Shown: positions 30,796 to 38,811 of the stretch, in pieces
Numbering within the stretch: the first letter of the stretch is position 1
Layout of the letters: the number at the start of each line of letters is the position of its first letter
From: a bacterium
GTDB lineage: Bacteria; Krumholzibacteriota; Krumholzibacteriia; LZORAL124-64-63
Assembly (NCBI GenBank): GCA_003353795.1
Contig: PIVY01000018.1
Location: 1-41,783, forward strand
Length of the DNA: 41,783 nt
Direction: 5' to 3'
The notes under the pieces: generated by a model
What the model saw: only the letters and a program-made list of their open reading frames with translations
What the model was told of the DNA's origin: nothing
Database searches by the model: none
Translations under genes and position numbers: made by a program

Positions 30796-31938
30796 CTAGC
30801 GGAACAGACCCTTCACGCTACTCCAGTTCGCATCCTGCGTGGCCACGGGATCACAGACGCCGTCGCCGTCATCCCACGTGTACGTCACGGTGACCTCGTC
30901 GGCGGCCGAGTTGTCGAGCACGAAGACGCGGTTGCCCACGCTCTCCCAGGTCTCGCAGCCGTCCTTGCGGAACTTGAACTCGATGGTCAGGGGGATGGGC
31001 TCACCCGGCTCGAAGTAAATGCAACCCTGGTACAGGTCGGTGCCCACCAGCCCCATCGGCAGGCCGGTGCCCCAATCCGTGAGGTCGGGGTGGCCGCCGG
31101 TGACGCAGACGTCGCCGGTGTTGTCGACGCCGACCATGCAGACCTGCATGCACAGCTCCACGCGGTGGTCGAGGGTGTTGCCGAGGCCGCAACCGATGGG
31201 CAACTGGTTCCAGCTGTCGGGATCGAGGACCACGCTGGTGGTGCCGTCGGTGGGCAGGGTCAGCAGGCGGTTGCCAACATCTTCCCAGACGTTGCAGACA
31301 TCGCGCTTGAACTTGTACTCCACGCCCGGGTTGGCGCCGGCGGGGAAGGTGACGGTGACCTCGAACAGTTCGGTGTCGATCTGGTTCATCATCACGCCCG
31401 CGCCCCAGTCGCCGATGGCCGGGTGGCCGCCGATGACGCAGGGCGGGCCGTCGAATTCCTGGCCGCTCATGCAGAGGGTGAAGGTGACGTCGACATCGAC
31501 AGGCGTCACGTCCACGATGTGATAGCGCAGGGGCGGCGGAGTGCCGTTCTGGTCGCCGGTGATCTCGAACTGGGTGCCGTCGCTCAGGTCATCGAAGATC
31601 ACGGTGACGTCCACGAAGGCCACGCCCAGGAGGTCGGCCTGCGGGATGTAGCCGATGTACTCGTCGTTGGCGCCGACGTCGGTGTTGTAGCTCATGGCCA
31701 CGGACATGGGCGCGCCGCCCTCGGGCGTGTAGACGAGGGTGGCGGTGATGTCGGCGCCCTGGCCCGGAGGATCGGTCACGCCGTCTTTCCACACCTGTGC
31801 CACCACGAACTGGTCGCCGGTGGGCGTGATGGAAGCGTCGTGGTTGGGATAGGCGTTGCCGGCCCAGCCGATCTCGGCCTGGGCGGCGCCCGAGAGGGCG
31901 AACGCGGTCAGGACCGCGAGCAGTAGCATTTTGCGCAT
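30796..31938 (-). CDS. secreted protein with tandem CBM20-like domains and WSSVK...R tail
   Basis: 380 residues; GGAGG precedes the ATG at 31938. Signal peptide MRKMLLLAVLTAFALSGAAQA. An N-terminal beta domain (about 22-150) is followed by two starch-binding-like domains, each with the pattern GGHPxxxDWGxG...FKFRKD-like...WExVGNR (about 160-250 and 265-350). No catalytic domain is present. The last 19 residues follow C-x2-V-x-T-x-D-x2-WSS-[LV]-K-x2-[YF]-R-stop, as in the small protein at 10607. It is likely an extracellular glycan-binding protein; a strong promoter lies at 32013-32041. Confidence 0.88.
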   Translation of the reverse strand: MRKMLLLAVLTAFALSGAAQAEIGWAGNAYPNHDASITPTGDQFVVAQVWKDGVTDPPGQGADITATLVYTPEGGAPMSVAMSYNTDVGANDEYIGYIPQADLLGVAFVDVTVIFDDLSDGTQFEITGDQNGTPPPLRYHIVDVTPVDVDVTFTLCMSGQEFDGPPCVIGGHPAIGDWGAGVMMNQIDTELFEVTVTFPAGANPGVEYKFKRDVCNVWEDVGNRLLTLPTDGTTSVVLDPDSWNQLPIGCGLGNTLDHRVELCMQVCMVGVDNTGDVCVTGGHPDLTDWGTGLPMGLVGTDLYQGCIYFEPGEPIPLTIEFKFRKDGCETWESVGNRVFVLDNSAADEVTVTYTWDDGDGVCDPVATQDANWSSVKGLFR

Positions 31939-32012
31939 GGCATCCTCCTGGGGACATTGGCGATCGAACGCGGACAGCGGACCGATTCACACCGGCCCGA
32001 ACGCACCGCCGT

Positions 32013-32041
32013 ATTGTAGCTTATTTTGTAGAATTTTTGAA
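32013..32041 (-). promoter_or_regulatory. promoter of the CBM20-like gene
   Basis: On the minus strand TTCAAA, a 17-base spacer and TACAAT, in an AT-rich stretch about 75 bases before the ATG at 31938. Confidence 0.65.
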
Positions 32042-32081
32042 CTAGCTTGTCTCTTTTTGGCCGATGGTCAGGCGCTGAAAC

Positions 32082-32111
32082 TTGAAATTCTTCCTGTCAA
32101 TGTGTTATAAC
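32082..32111 (+). promoter_or_regulatory. promoter of the multihaem cytochrome gene
   Basis: TTGAAA, 18 bases, TATAAC, 46 bases before the ATG at 32157. It is divergent from the promoter at 32013-32041. Confidence 0.6.
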
Positions 32112-32156
32112 TCCTTGGTGCACCACCGTCTGCCCGCCCGTCCGGGAGGTTGTTCC

Positions 32157-34796
32157 ATGTATTCTCGCGCTCATGACCGCGCTGTCGTCGTCGTCGGGAT
32201 CCTCGTGCTGCTCGTCTCTGTCGCCAGCGCCCGAAATCCCATTCGCCGGGACTTTTTCGACGTCTATCCCAACGCCGAAGGCACGCGCCTCGATGACCTG
32301 CCCAGCAGCGCCGGCCACTGCGGGATCTGCCACTTCGATTTCGACGGCTCGGGTCCGCGCAACGCCTACGGTCTGGCGGTGGAGGTGGCCATCGGTCAGC
32401 TCGGCGACAACGAGGCGGCCATCGCGTCGATCGCCGATCTCGACTCCGACAACGATGGCTTCAGCAACCTGGTCGAGATCACCGACCTCGACAACTTCTC
32501 CAATACGCCGACCTTTCCCGGCCTCAGGGCCGACAATCTGGGCCAGGCACTCAACGTCGACGCCGCGGACATCCAGGACCACCTCACTCCCAGCGGCGGC
32601 ACCGACACCGATCCGCCCGTGGTCACGGTGATTGCGCCGTCGGGCGGCACCCTGTGCACGCCCAACGATCTCGAGACGGTAAACTGGACGGCTGCGGACG
32701 CCTCGCCGATCACCGCGGTCGCCATCGCCGCCAGCTACGACGGCGGCATCACCTTCAAGCCCATCATCCGCGGCCTGCCCGACACCGGTACCTACCAGTG
32801 GTTCGTGCCCAACCGACCGGGGCCCACCACGATCCGCGTCACCGCCCGCGACGCCGCCGGCAACGAGGGCGACGGCGACAGCGCCGGCTTCACCATCGAC
32901 ACCTTCGTCGGCGGCGTGGTCCCCACCACGCTGCGCGACTTCGACCTGCCCGGCACTCAACCCCTGGAGGCCGGCGTCCTCGAGGATCCGTCGGTGACCT
33001 GCGTCACCTGCCACGGCGGCTACGACACCGCCACCGAGCCCTACCACAACTGGCACGGCAGCATGATGGGCCAGGCCATGCGCGATCCGGTCTACCTCGC
33101 CACCCTGGTCATCGCCGAGCAGGACGCCCCCGCCGTGGGCGATCTCTGCCTGCGCTGTCACACGCCGGGCGGCTGGTCGGAGGGCCGCAGCGCCGACACC
33201 ACTGGCGGACAGCTCAATGCCCGGGATCGCCAGGCCGTACAGTGCGACTTCTGCCACCGTGCGGTGGATCCCCAGTACGCCGAGGGCGTGAGCCCGGCGC
33301 GCGATTGGGACATCCTGGCCGCCCTGACCGTGGTACCGGTCTCCCCCGCCAACGGCCAGTTCGTCATCGATCCCGACCCCGTCCGCCGCGGCCCCCGCGA
33401 CGACGTGGCCGCCGCCCACGAGTTCCTCGGCTCGCCGTTCCACCGCGAGTCCGACGTCTGCGGCACCTGCCACGACGTTTCCAACCCGGTGTTCGACCAG
33501 GTCGGTGACCCCGCCACCTACGCCCCCGGACCCCTCGACGCCCCCCACGCCGACGGCGACCGCCGCGCCATGTTCCCCGTCGAGCGTACCTTCAGCGAGT
33601 GGGAGCTCAGCGAGTACGCCACGGTCGGCGTGTACGCCCCCCAGTTCGCCGGCACCCGCCCCGACGGCATGGTCTCCAGCTGCCAGGACTGCCACATGCG
33701 CGACATCTCCGGCCGCAGCGCCGATAGCGGCGCCATCCGCAACGACACCGCGCTGCACGACCTCACCGGCGGCAACTATTTCGTGCCGGACATCCTGCCC
33801 GACTTCTTCCCCGACGAGGTCATCCCCGCCGCCCTGCAGGACGGCAAGGCGCGCGCCATCGCCATGCTCCAGCTGGCCGCTAGCCTCGACGCCACGCTCA
33901 CGTCCAACGGCGGCCCCCCGCAACTCGCCGTCACGGTGACCAACGAGACCGCCCACAAGCTGCCGTCGGGCTACCCCGAAGGCCGGCGCGTCTGGATCAA
34001 CGTGAAGGGTTACGACTCGGGCGACGCCCTGGTGTACGAATCGGGCGCCTACGACCCGGCGACCGGCGTGCTCACCCGAGACGGTGACGCGGTGGTCTAC
34101 GAGATCAAGCCCGGCATCAGCCATCGTCTCGCCGCCGCCGTGGGCGCCACCGCCGGCCCGTCGTTCCACATGGCCCTGGCCGACACCATCTGGAAGGACA
34201 ACCGTGTCCCGCCGCGCGGCTTCACCAACGCGGCGTTCGAAGCCGCCCAATGTGCGCCCGTGGGCCACGCCTACGCCGACGGTCAGTACCACGATCTGGC
34301 CATGTACGGGCTGCCCCAGGGCGTAGAGCGCGCCGAGATCACGCTCTACTACCAGTCGATCTCGAAGGAATACATCGAGTTCCTGCGCGACGAGAACGTG
34401 ACCAACGACCTCGGTCAGCAGCTATACGACGCCTGGGTGGGCCAGGGACGCGCCGCGCCGGTGGCCATGGCGACTGAGTCGGCGACCCTGGAGATCACGG
34501 GAGTGGAGACGCCGGCCGCGGTGACGCGCCTGCTGCCCGCCGCGCCGAACCCGTTCAATCCGTCGACTCTGCTGCGCTTCGAGCTCGCGCAAGCGGGCAA
34601 CGTCCAGCTCGCGGTGTACGACCAGGCCGGTCGCAGGCTGCGGACCCTGGCCGCCGGTCCCTGGGCCGCGGGCGAGCACGCGGTGCGCTGGGACGGTCGC
34701 GATCGCGGCGGCCGCACCATGGCCGCCGGCAGCTACCTGGCCGTGCTTGAGACCGGCGACGAGCGACGGGTCACGAAACTCGCCCTCGTCAAGTAG
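32157..34796 (+). CDS. secreted multihaem c-type cytochrome with FlgD-like sorting domain
   Basis: 879 residues from the ATG at 32157 (GGGAGG upstream), with signal peptide ending ...LVSVASA. Six CxxCH haem-binding motifs are visible: CGICH (55), CVTCH (282), CLRCH (331), CDFCH (363), CGTCH (435) and CQDCH (509). After the first haem is a calcium-binding-like segment DLDSDNDGFSNLVEI and an Ig/Fn3-like domain (about 150-260). A beta-rich region follows the haems, and the end carries AAPNPFNPSTLLRFEL and VTKLALVK, the C-terminal sorting domain. This suggests electron transfer at or outside the outer membrane. Partner oxidoreductases are not in the window. Confidence 0.93.
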   Translation: MYSRAHDRAVVVVGILVLLVSVASARNPIRRDFFDVYPNAEGTRLDDLPSSAGHCGICHFDFDGSGPRNAYGLAVEVAIGQLGDNEAAIASIADLDSDNDGFSNLVEITDLDNFSNTPTFPGLRADNLGQALNVDAADIQDHLTPSGGTDTDPPVVTVIAPSGGTLCTPNDLETVNWTAADASPITAVAIAASYDGGITFKPIIRGLPDTGTYQWFVPNRPGPTTIRVTARDAAGNEGDGDSAGFTIDTFVGGVVPTTLRDFDLPGTQPLEAGVLEDPSVTCVTCHGGYDTATEPYHNWHGSMMGQAMRDPVYLATLVIAEQDAPAVGDLCLRCHTPGGWSEGRSADTTGGQLNARDRQAVQCDFCHRAVDPQYAEGVSPARDWDILAALTVVPVSPANGQFVIDPDPVRRGPRDDVAAAHEFLGSPFHRESDVCGTCHDVSNPVFDQVGDPATYAPGPLDAPHADGDRRAMFPVERTFSEWELSEYATVGVYAPQFAGTRPDGMVSSCQDCHMRDISGRSADSGAIRNDTALHDLTGGNYFVPDILPDFFPDEVIPAALQDGKARAIAMLQLAASLDATLTSNGGPPQLAVTVTNETAHKLPSGYPEGRRVWINVKGYDSGDALVYESGAYDPATGVLTRDGDAVVYEIKPGISHRLAAAVGATAGPSFHMALADTIWKDNRVPPRGFTNAAFEAAQCAPVGHAYADGQYHDLAMYGLPQGVERAEITLYYQSISKEYIEFLRDENVTNDLGQQLYDAWVGQGRAAPVAMATESATLEITGVETPAAVTRLLPAAPNPFNPSTLLRFELAQAGNVQLAVYDQAGRRLRTLAAGPWAAGEHAVRWDGRDRGGRTMAAGSYLAVLETGDERRVTKLALVK

Positions 34797-34803
34797 CCAA
34801 CCG

Positions 34804-34838
34804 TCGAGCCGTGGGCGCGCCCGGCGTCCACGGCTCGA
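34804..34838. terminator. terminator-like hairpin between convergent genes
   Basis: A perfect 11-bp stem (TCGAGCCGTGG with CCACGGCTCGA) and 13-base loop, placed between the cytochrome stop and the stop of the metal permease gene. Confidence 0.6.
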
Positions 34839-34842
34839 TCTC

Positions 34843-35667
34843 CTACCCTGCGTTCGCCAGCGACTCCACCGTCACCTGCAATCCCAGCAGGATTCCGAAC
34901 ACGCAGACGATGGCGGCTCCGGTGGGAATATCCAGCCAGTAGCTGGTCGCGGCGCCCAGCACCACGGCGGCCAGACCCACCGCCATCACGAATCCCAGCT
35001 GGCGCGCGCCGCCCTCGATGCCGCGTCGCAGGGCCATCACCGTGGGCACCACCAGCAGCGTGAACACCAGGAGCACGCCGGCGATCTGCACGCTGCTCGT
35101 GACCACGGTGCCGAGGACCGCGTAGAACAGGAAATCCCAGCGCTTGAGCTTCATGCCCCTGGCGCGAGCCGCGGCCGGGTCCTCGCTGATGAGCGTGAGC
35201 GAGCGGTGCGAACGCCACAGCACCACGCCCAGCACGGCGTAGAGCACGGCGGTCTTGATCACCTCGGCCCAGGTCACCCAGAGGATCGACCCCACCAGCA
35301 AATGCCGGATCTCCTCGCCACCGTGGGGCACCTGGGTCAGGACCAGGATCATGGCGGCCGAGAATACGGCGTAGATGATGCCGATGTAGGCTTCCTGGGG
35401 CACGCGCTGATCGCCGCCGCGGGTGGCCGCGATGATCACGGCGCCCAGGAAGGTCGAGCCCAGACCGGCGAACCAGGCCACGTCCGAACCCACCTCCGCG
35501 CCCATGAAAAGCGCCACCGCCACACCGAATGCCGCCACCTGGGCCAGGGCAATGTCCACGAAGATCACGCCGCGGCGCACCACGTGACCGCCCAGGTAGC
35601 CGTGCATGGCCACCAGCACCAGGGCCACCACCACGGGCGCGGTCATCAATCCGATGAAGTCGCCCAT
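34843..35667 (-). CDS. znuB: metal (zinc/manganese) ABC transporter permease
   Basis: 274 residues, seven to eight hydrophobic helices, ABC-3 family. It has the family's ...GVIFVDIALAQVAAFGVAVA segment and the cytoplasmic coupling region RSLTLISEDPAAARARG, followed by ...LVVPTVMALRRG. GAGGAGGA precedes the ATG at 35667, two bases after the stop of the binding-protein gene. The ATPase that should drive it is not present in the window. Zinc is the likely metal by context, manganese the alternative; the symbol is used by analogy. Confidence 0.9.
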   Translation of the reverse strand: MGDFIGLMTAPVVVALVLVAMHGYLGGHVVRRGVIFVDIALAQVAAFGVAVALFMGAEVGSDVAWFAGLGSTFLGAVIIAATRGGDQRVPQEAYIGIIYAVFSAAMILVLTQVPHGGEEIRHLLVGSILWVTWAEVIKTAVLYAVLGVVLWRSHRSLTLISEDPAAARARGMKLKRWDFLFYAVLGTVVTSSVQIAGVLLVFTLLVVPTVMALRRGIEGGARQLGFVMAVGLAAVVLGAATSYWLDIPTGAAIVCVFGILLGLQVTVESLANAG

Positions 35668-35669
35668 GG

Positions 35670-36572
35670 TCAGTCCTCCTCGGCGGTCGTCAGGCGCGTC
35701 AAGATGAGGTCGAACATGGCGGGGTACGAATCGGCGCCGTCCTGCGAATCCACGGCCGCCGGAAGGATCACCAACGAGGCGCCCATGCGGTCGGCGGCCT
35801 TCTGGCCGATGTCGAGGTGGTTCCAGGGCGCGGCAATGAGCTGGGTCACGCCGGCATACTTGGCCTGCGTCACCAGTTCGTCCACGTGCCGCGGCGACGG
35901 CGAAATGCCGGGCCGGTGTTCCACGGCGCCGAGGCAGGCGAGGCCGAGCCAGGCCTCCAGGTACTCCCACTGCTTGGTGTAGTGCACCAGCGGGTGGGCG
36001 CGGGGCGACGCGGCGGCGCCTTCCCAGGCGGCGATGCGCGGCAGGAGGTCGGCTTCGAGCGCGTCGGCGCGATCGCGGAAACCGTCGGCCAGTTCGGGGC
36101 GCAGTTCGGCCATGCGCTCGGCCATGAGGTGCGCCACCAGGATGCCGTTGCGTGGATCGAGCAGGTAGTGCGGGTTGCCGTGAGGATGCACGTCGCCCTG
36201 GGCGCGGCTGATCTCGCCCTCGGGCACCTCGAGGATGTGCTCGAGAGCGTGGGCGCAGTCGAGATGGCCGGACTGCCCGTCGCGGACCTTCGTGTTGCGG
36301 GCCTTGTCGATGAGCACCGGCAACCAGCCAACCTCCAGCTCGAGGCCGTTGTAGCAGAGCAGGTCGGCCTTGCCCAGCTTGCGGGCCAGCGACGGTTTGG
36401 CCGGCAGGAAATGCGGATCGTATTCGCCGGGACAGAGCACGATGATCTCCACGTCATCGCCGCCCACCTCGGCGGCGAGCCAGCCGAGATCAGTGACCGT
36501 GCAGACCACTTTCAGCGGCCCGGCCGCGGCGGTAGACGCCAGGAAAGCGAGCGCGAGCAGGAGGTGTTTCAT
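35670..36572 (-). CDS. znuA: metal-binding periplasmic solute-binding protein (ZnuA/TroA family)
   Basis: 300 residues with signal peptide MKHLLLALAFLASTAAAG. Metal ligands in the family pattern: His54 (YDPHFLPAKPS), His135 (GNPHYLLDP), His197 (VHYTKQWEYL), with a later acidic residue as fourth ligand (for example Asp in PWNHLDIG). The His-rich loop typical of zinc-specific ZnuA is short (DVHPHGNPHY), so manganese cannot be ruled out. It lies nine bases after the outer-membrane protein gene and two before the permease gene. Confidence 0.93.
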   Translation of the reverse strand: MKHLLLALAFLASTAAAGPLKVVCTVTDLGWLAAEVGGDDVEIIVLCPGEYDPHFLPAKPSLARKLGKADLLCYNGLELEVGWLPVLIDKARNTKVRDGQSGHLDCAHALEHILEVPEGEISRAQGDVHPHGNPHYLLDPRNGILVAHLMAERMAELRPELADGFRDRADALEADLLPRIAAWEGAAASPRAHPLVHYTKQWEYLEAWLGLACLGAVEHRPGISPSPRHVDELVTQAKYAGVTQLIAAPWNHLDIGQKAADRMGASLVILPAAVDSQDGADSYPAMFDLILTRLTTAEED

Positions 36573-36581
36573 GACGCGTCC

Positions 36582-37721
36582 CTAGTAAACGTGGGCCGGA
36601 TGCGACCCGATGGTGAAGTTCATCTGCAGGGAGAACAGCCAGTCGTCGGCATCGCCTTGCCAGTCGTCGTAACGCGCGACCTCGAGGCGGACGGCGGAGA
36701 ACTCGCTCGGCACCCAGTTGAGGTTCAGCTTGTACTCGCGGGCCTCCCGCCAGGCGAAGAGTTCGCCGTGATGGTCCTCGTCGAGATCGGTATCGGGCGG
36801 CAGGTCGCGATTCATGCCCCCTGCGCCGAGGCCCAGCCACCACTGCCGCGCGAAGCGGTACTGCGCCACCGCGTACCAGCCCGACGGTTCGGAGGTGCCC
36901 TGGTCGGGCCGCGGGAGGATGATCTCGGCCGTGAGGAATAGCGCCGGCCCGTGGGTGCGCGACGAATCGATCCACTTGAACGTGGCGTCGACGCCCCAGA
37001 TGTCGAGCTGGCCGCTGAGCGGTTCCTCGGGATGCAGTTGCAGGTAGTCGGATGCGAGCGGACCGTGAAGCCAGGAGCCGCTCACCTCGAGGGTCGACTC
37101 CATGGAGAGGTCGAACATGTTGACGAAGCGGGCGCCGAAGGCCGGGTCGCGGGATCCGGCGTCGAAGATCTCCGATTTGCCGTCCACGGCGTAGGCCTCG
37201 AGGTCGCTGTACCACGGCAGTGGGATCTCGTGGGCCACACGGGCGCCGACCTCGGTGAGGGAATGGTCGCCCAGGAAGGTGCTCACGGCGATGGGCGCGT
37301 CGACGAATGGAAATTCGTGGGTGTGCAGGGGGACGTGCTTGCCGAAGGGCAGGTAGTCCTTGCCCAGCAGCAAGGCGAAGCCGCCGGGAATGGCCGTGCC
37401 CTCCACGTAGGCCTGCTCGAGGTCGCCGGTGTAGCCGCCGTGAGCCGCCTCCTCTTCCCCGTGTTCGTGGCCGCGCTCCGGGTGGACGGCGAAGGTCAGA
37501 TTGGCCTTCCAGTAGGGATCGACGTCCGCGGTGAAACGGACCTCGGCCTCCTGTACGTCGGCGCCGTTGTACGCCGGGTCGGTGGTCTGATCGGCCACCC
37601 GGCCGAGCAGGAGCGCATTGACACTGATGGCGGGATTGAAGTCACGGGACTGGGCGTCGGCCGACGCGGTCAGCAACGCGGACGCCAGGGTCGCCGCTGC
37701 AAGGATGAACACCAGACGCAT
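36582..37721 (-). CDS. outer-membrane beta-barrel protein of a metal uptake operon
   Basis: 379 residues from the ATG at 37721, with GAGGAGG six bases upstream and signal peptide MRLVFILAAATLASALLTAS...DA. The rest shows alternating amphipathic strands ending in aromatic residues (WWLGLGAGG, LFSLQMNFTIG) as in porins; resembles LbtU-type porins (GKDYLPFGKHVP, FLGDHSLTEVGARV). A His/Glu-rich loop (HPERGHEHGEEEAAHGG) may bind zinc. Context: directly upstream of the binding protein and permease. Confidence 0.85.
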   Translation of the reverse strand: MRLVFILAAATLASALLTASADAQSRDFNPAISVNALLLGRVADQTTDPAYNGADVQEAEVRFTADVDPYWKANLTFAVHPERGHEHGEEEAAHGGYTGDLEQAYVEGTAIPGGFALLLGKDYLPFGKHVPLHTHEFPFVDAPIAVSTFLGDHSLTEVGARVAHEIPLPWYSDLEAYAVDGKSEIFDAGSRDPAFGARFVNMFDLSMESTLEVSGSWLHGPLASDYLQLHPEEPLSGQLDIWGVDATFKWIDSSRTHGPALFLTAEIILPRPDQGTSEPSGWYAVAQYRFARQWWLGLGAGGMNRDLPPDTDLDEDHHGELFAWREAREYKLNLNWVPSEFSAVRLEVARYDDWQGDADDWLFSLQMNFTIGSHPAHVY

Positions 37722-37768
37722 ACCATGCCTCCTCGAGTGCACAGATCAGGTTATCCGAACGATGGAAT

Positions 37769-38086
37769 TCAGGACACTGAAACGTGCGTGGGAGGCGAGC
37801 GGCCACGGGCGGGAAGGCCCGGACGCGTCGAGGCGGCGGGCGCATATGCAGGCGCGAGGTCGGCCACCAGGGCCGGATCGGAGACCGCAACGAGCGCCGC
37901 AATCCAAGGCGTGCCGTCGTCCAGATGCCGGCAGACGGCGCAATGATGGGAATCGTCGACCGAGCCATCGGTGTGGTCGCACGCCACGTGAGCGGCGGAG
38001 ACCGGTACGACCAGCGTCAGAGCGAGAGCTCCGACAAAGACCAGGGCGCGGGCGAGCCGCGTAGAGTGCGACGGGGTGGACGGCAT
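37769..38086 (-). CDS. small exported His/Cys-rich protein, first gene of the metal operon
   Basis: 105 residues from the ATG at 38086; an in-frame GTG lies nine bases further upstream. A signal peptide or membrane anchor ([19 protein letters not shown]) is followed by a His/Cys cluster (HVACDHTDG...[12 protein letters not shown]) and a Pro/Arg-rich end, in the style of DUF2946-like small exported proteins found near metal transport genes. It probably binds metal. The porin-like gene follows after 47 bases. No operator palindrome of Zur type is obvious in the 57 bases before the divergent gene. Confidence 0.7.
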   Translation of the reverse strand: MPSTPSHSTRLARALVFVGALALTLVVPVSAAHVACDHTDGSVDDSHHCAVCRHLDDGTPWIAALVAVSDPALVADLAPAYAPAASTRPGLPARGRSPPTHVSVS

Positions 38087-38143
38087 GATCTCCACAGGCT
38101 AACGTCGCGCCGAACAAGTGCAACCCCGCCCAGGAGGCCCGCC

Positions 38144-38563
38144 ATGCAGAGCTACCGCAAGGAACTCTGGTTCGACATCCCCACCCGCCGCGAATTCCGC
38201 AACATCACCCCCGACGTGGACGCCTGTCTCGCCGAGAGCGGCATCCTCGAGGGACTGTGCCTGGTCAACGCCATGCACATCACGGCGTCGGTATTCATCA
38301 ACGACGACGAATCGGGACTCCACCAGGACTACGAACGCTGGCTCGAGCAACTCGCCCCCCACGAGCCCACCAGCCGCTACCGCCACAACCTCACCGGCGA
38401 GGACAACGGCGACGCGCATCTCAAGCGGCAGGTCATGGGTCGCGAGGTGACCGTCGCGGTGACCGGCGGCGCCCTCGACTTCGGGCCGTGGGAGCAGATC
38501 TTCTACGGCGAGTTCGACGGGCGCCGGCGCAAGCGGGTGCTGGTGAAGATCATCGGCGAATAG
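38144..38563 (+). CDS. yjbQ: YjbQ family (UPF0047) protein
   Basis: 139 residues, the usual family length. Conserved blocks: [34 protein letters not shown], and [21 protein letters not shown]. Members have been reported to have thiamin-phosphate-synthase side activity, but their physiological role is unsettled. AGGAGG lies seven bases before the ATG. It is divergent from the metal operon and convergent with a 47-codon gene. Confidence 0.92.
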   Translation: MQSYRKELWFDIPTRREFRNITPDVDACLAESGILEGLCLVNAMHITASVFINDDESGLHQDYERWLEQLAPHEPTSRYRHNLTGEDNGDAHLKRQVMGREVTVAVTGGALDFGPWEQIFYGEFDGRRRKRVLVKIIGE

Positions 38564-38578
38564 GCAACGTCGAACTTA

Positions 38579-38722
38579 TCATTCTTCGCGCGTCCCATCG
38601 GTACTCGGCGGTTTGATGGTGCCGCCGCCGTTGCCGCCGCCGCCGGACTGGTTGGGCACGTTGCCCTCGGTGGCTTCCTGCGGCTCCTGCTGGGGGCGCT
38701 GGGGATCTTCAGTGCGAGCCAT
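38579..38722 (-). CDS. small disordered Gln/Gly-rich protein
   Basis: 47 residues from an ATG at 38722 with GAGGAG eight bases upstream, to a TGA at 38579, 16 bases from the yjbQ stop. The composition is low in hydrophobics: an acidic/Gln-Pro start (MARTEDPQRPQQEPQEATEG), a glycine run (SGGGGNGGGT) and a charged end. No family known. The ribosome-binding site and clean stop support a real gene. Confidence 0.5.
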   Translation of the reverse strand: MARTEDPQRPQQEPQEATEGNVPNQSGGGGNGGGTIKPPSTDGTREE

Positions 38723-38811
38723 GGTCACGTCTCCTCGTCATGGTCGGATTCGGATCACGCGTTACGCATTCAGCATACCGACACCATCGCGGATCAGCAT
38801 CCGCAACTCGC

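Noticed and set aside
32097..34292. A 731-codon frame antisense to the cytochrome gene
   Set aside because: Same composition artefact; the sense frame holds six CxxCH motifs and a signal peptide.
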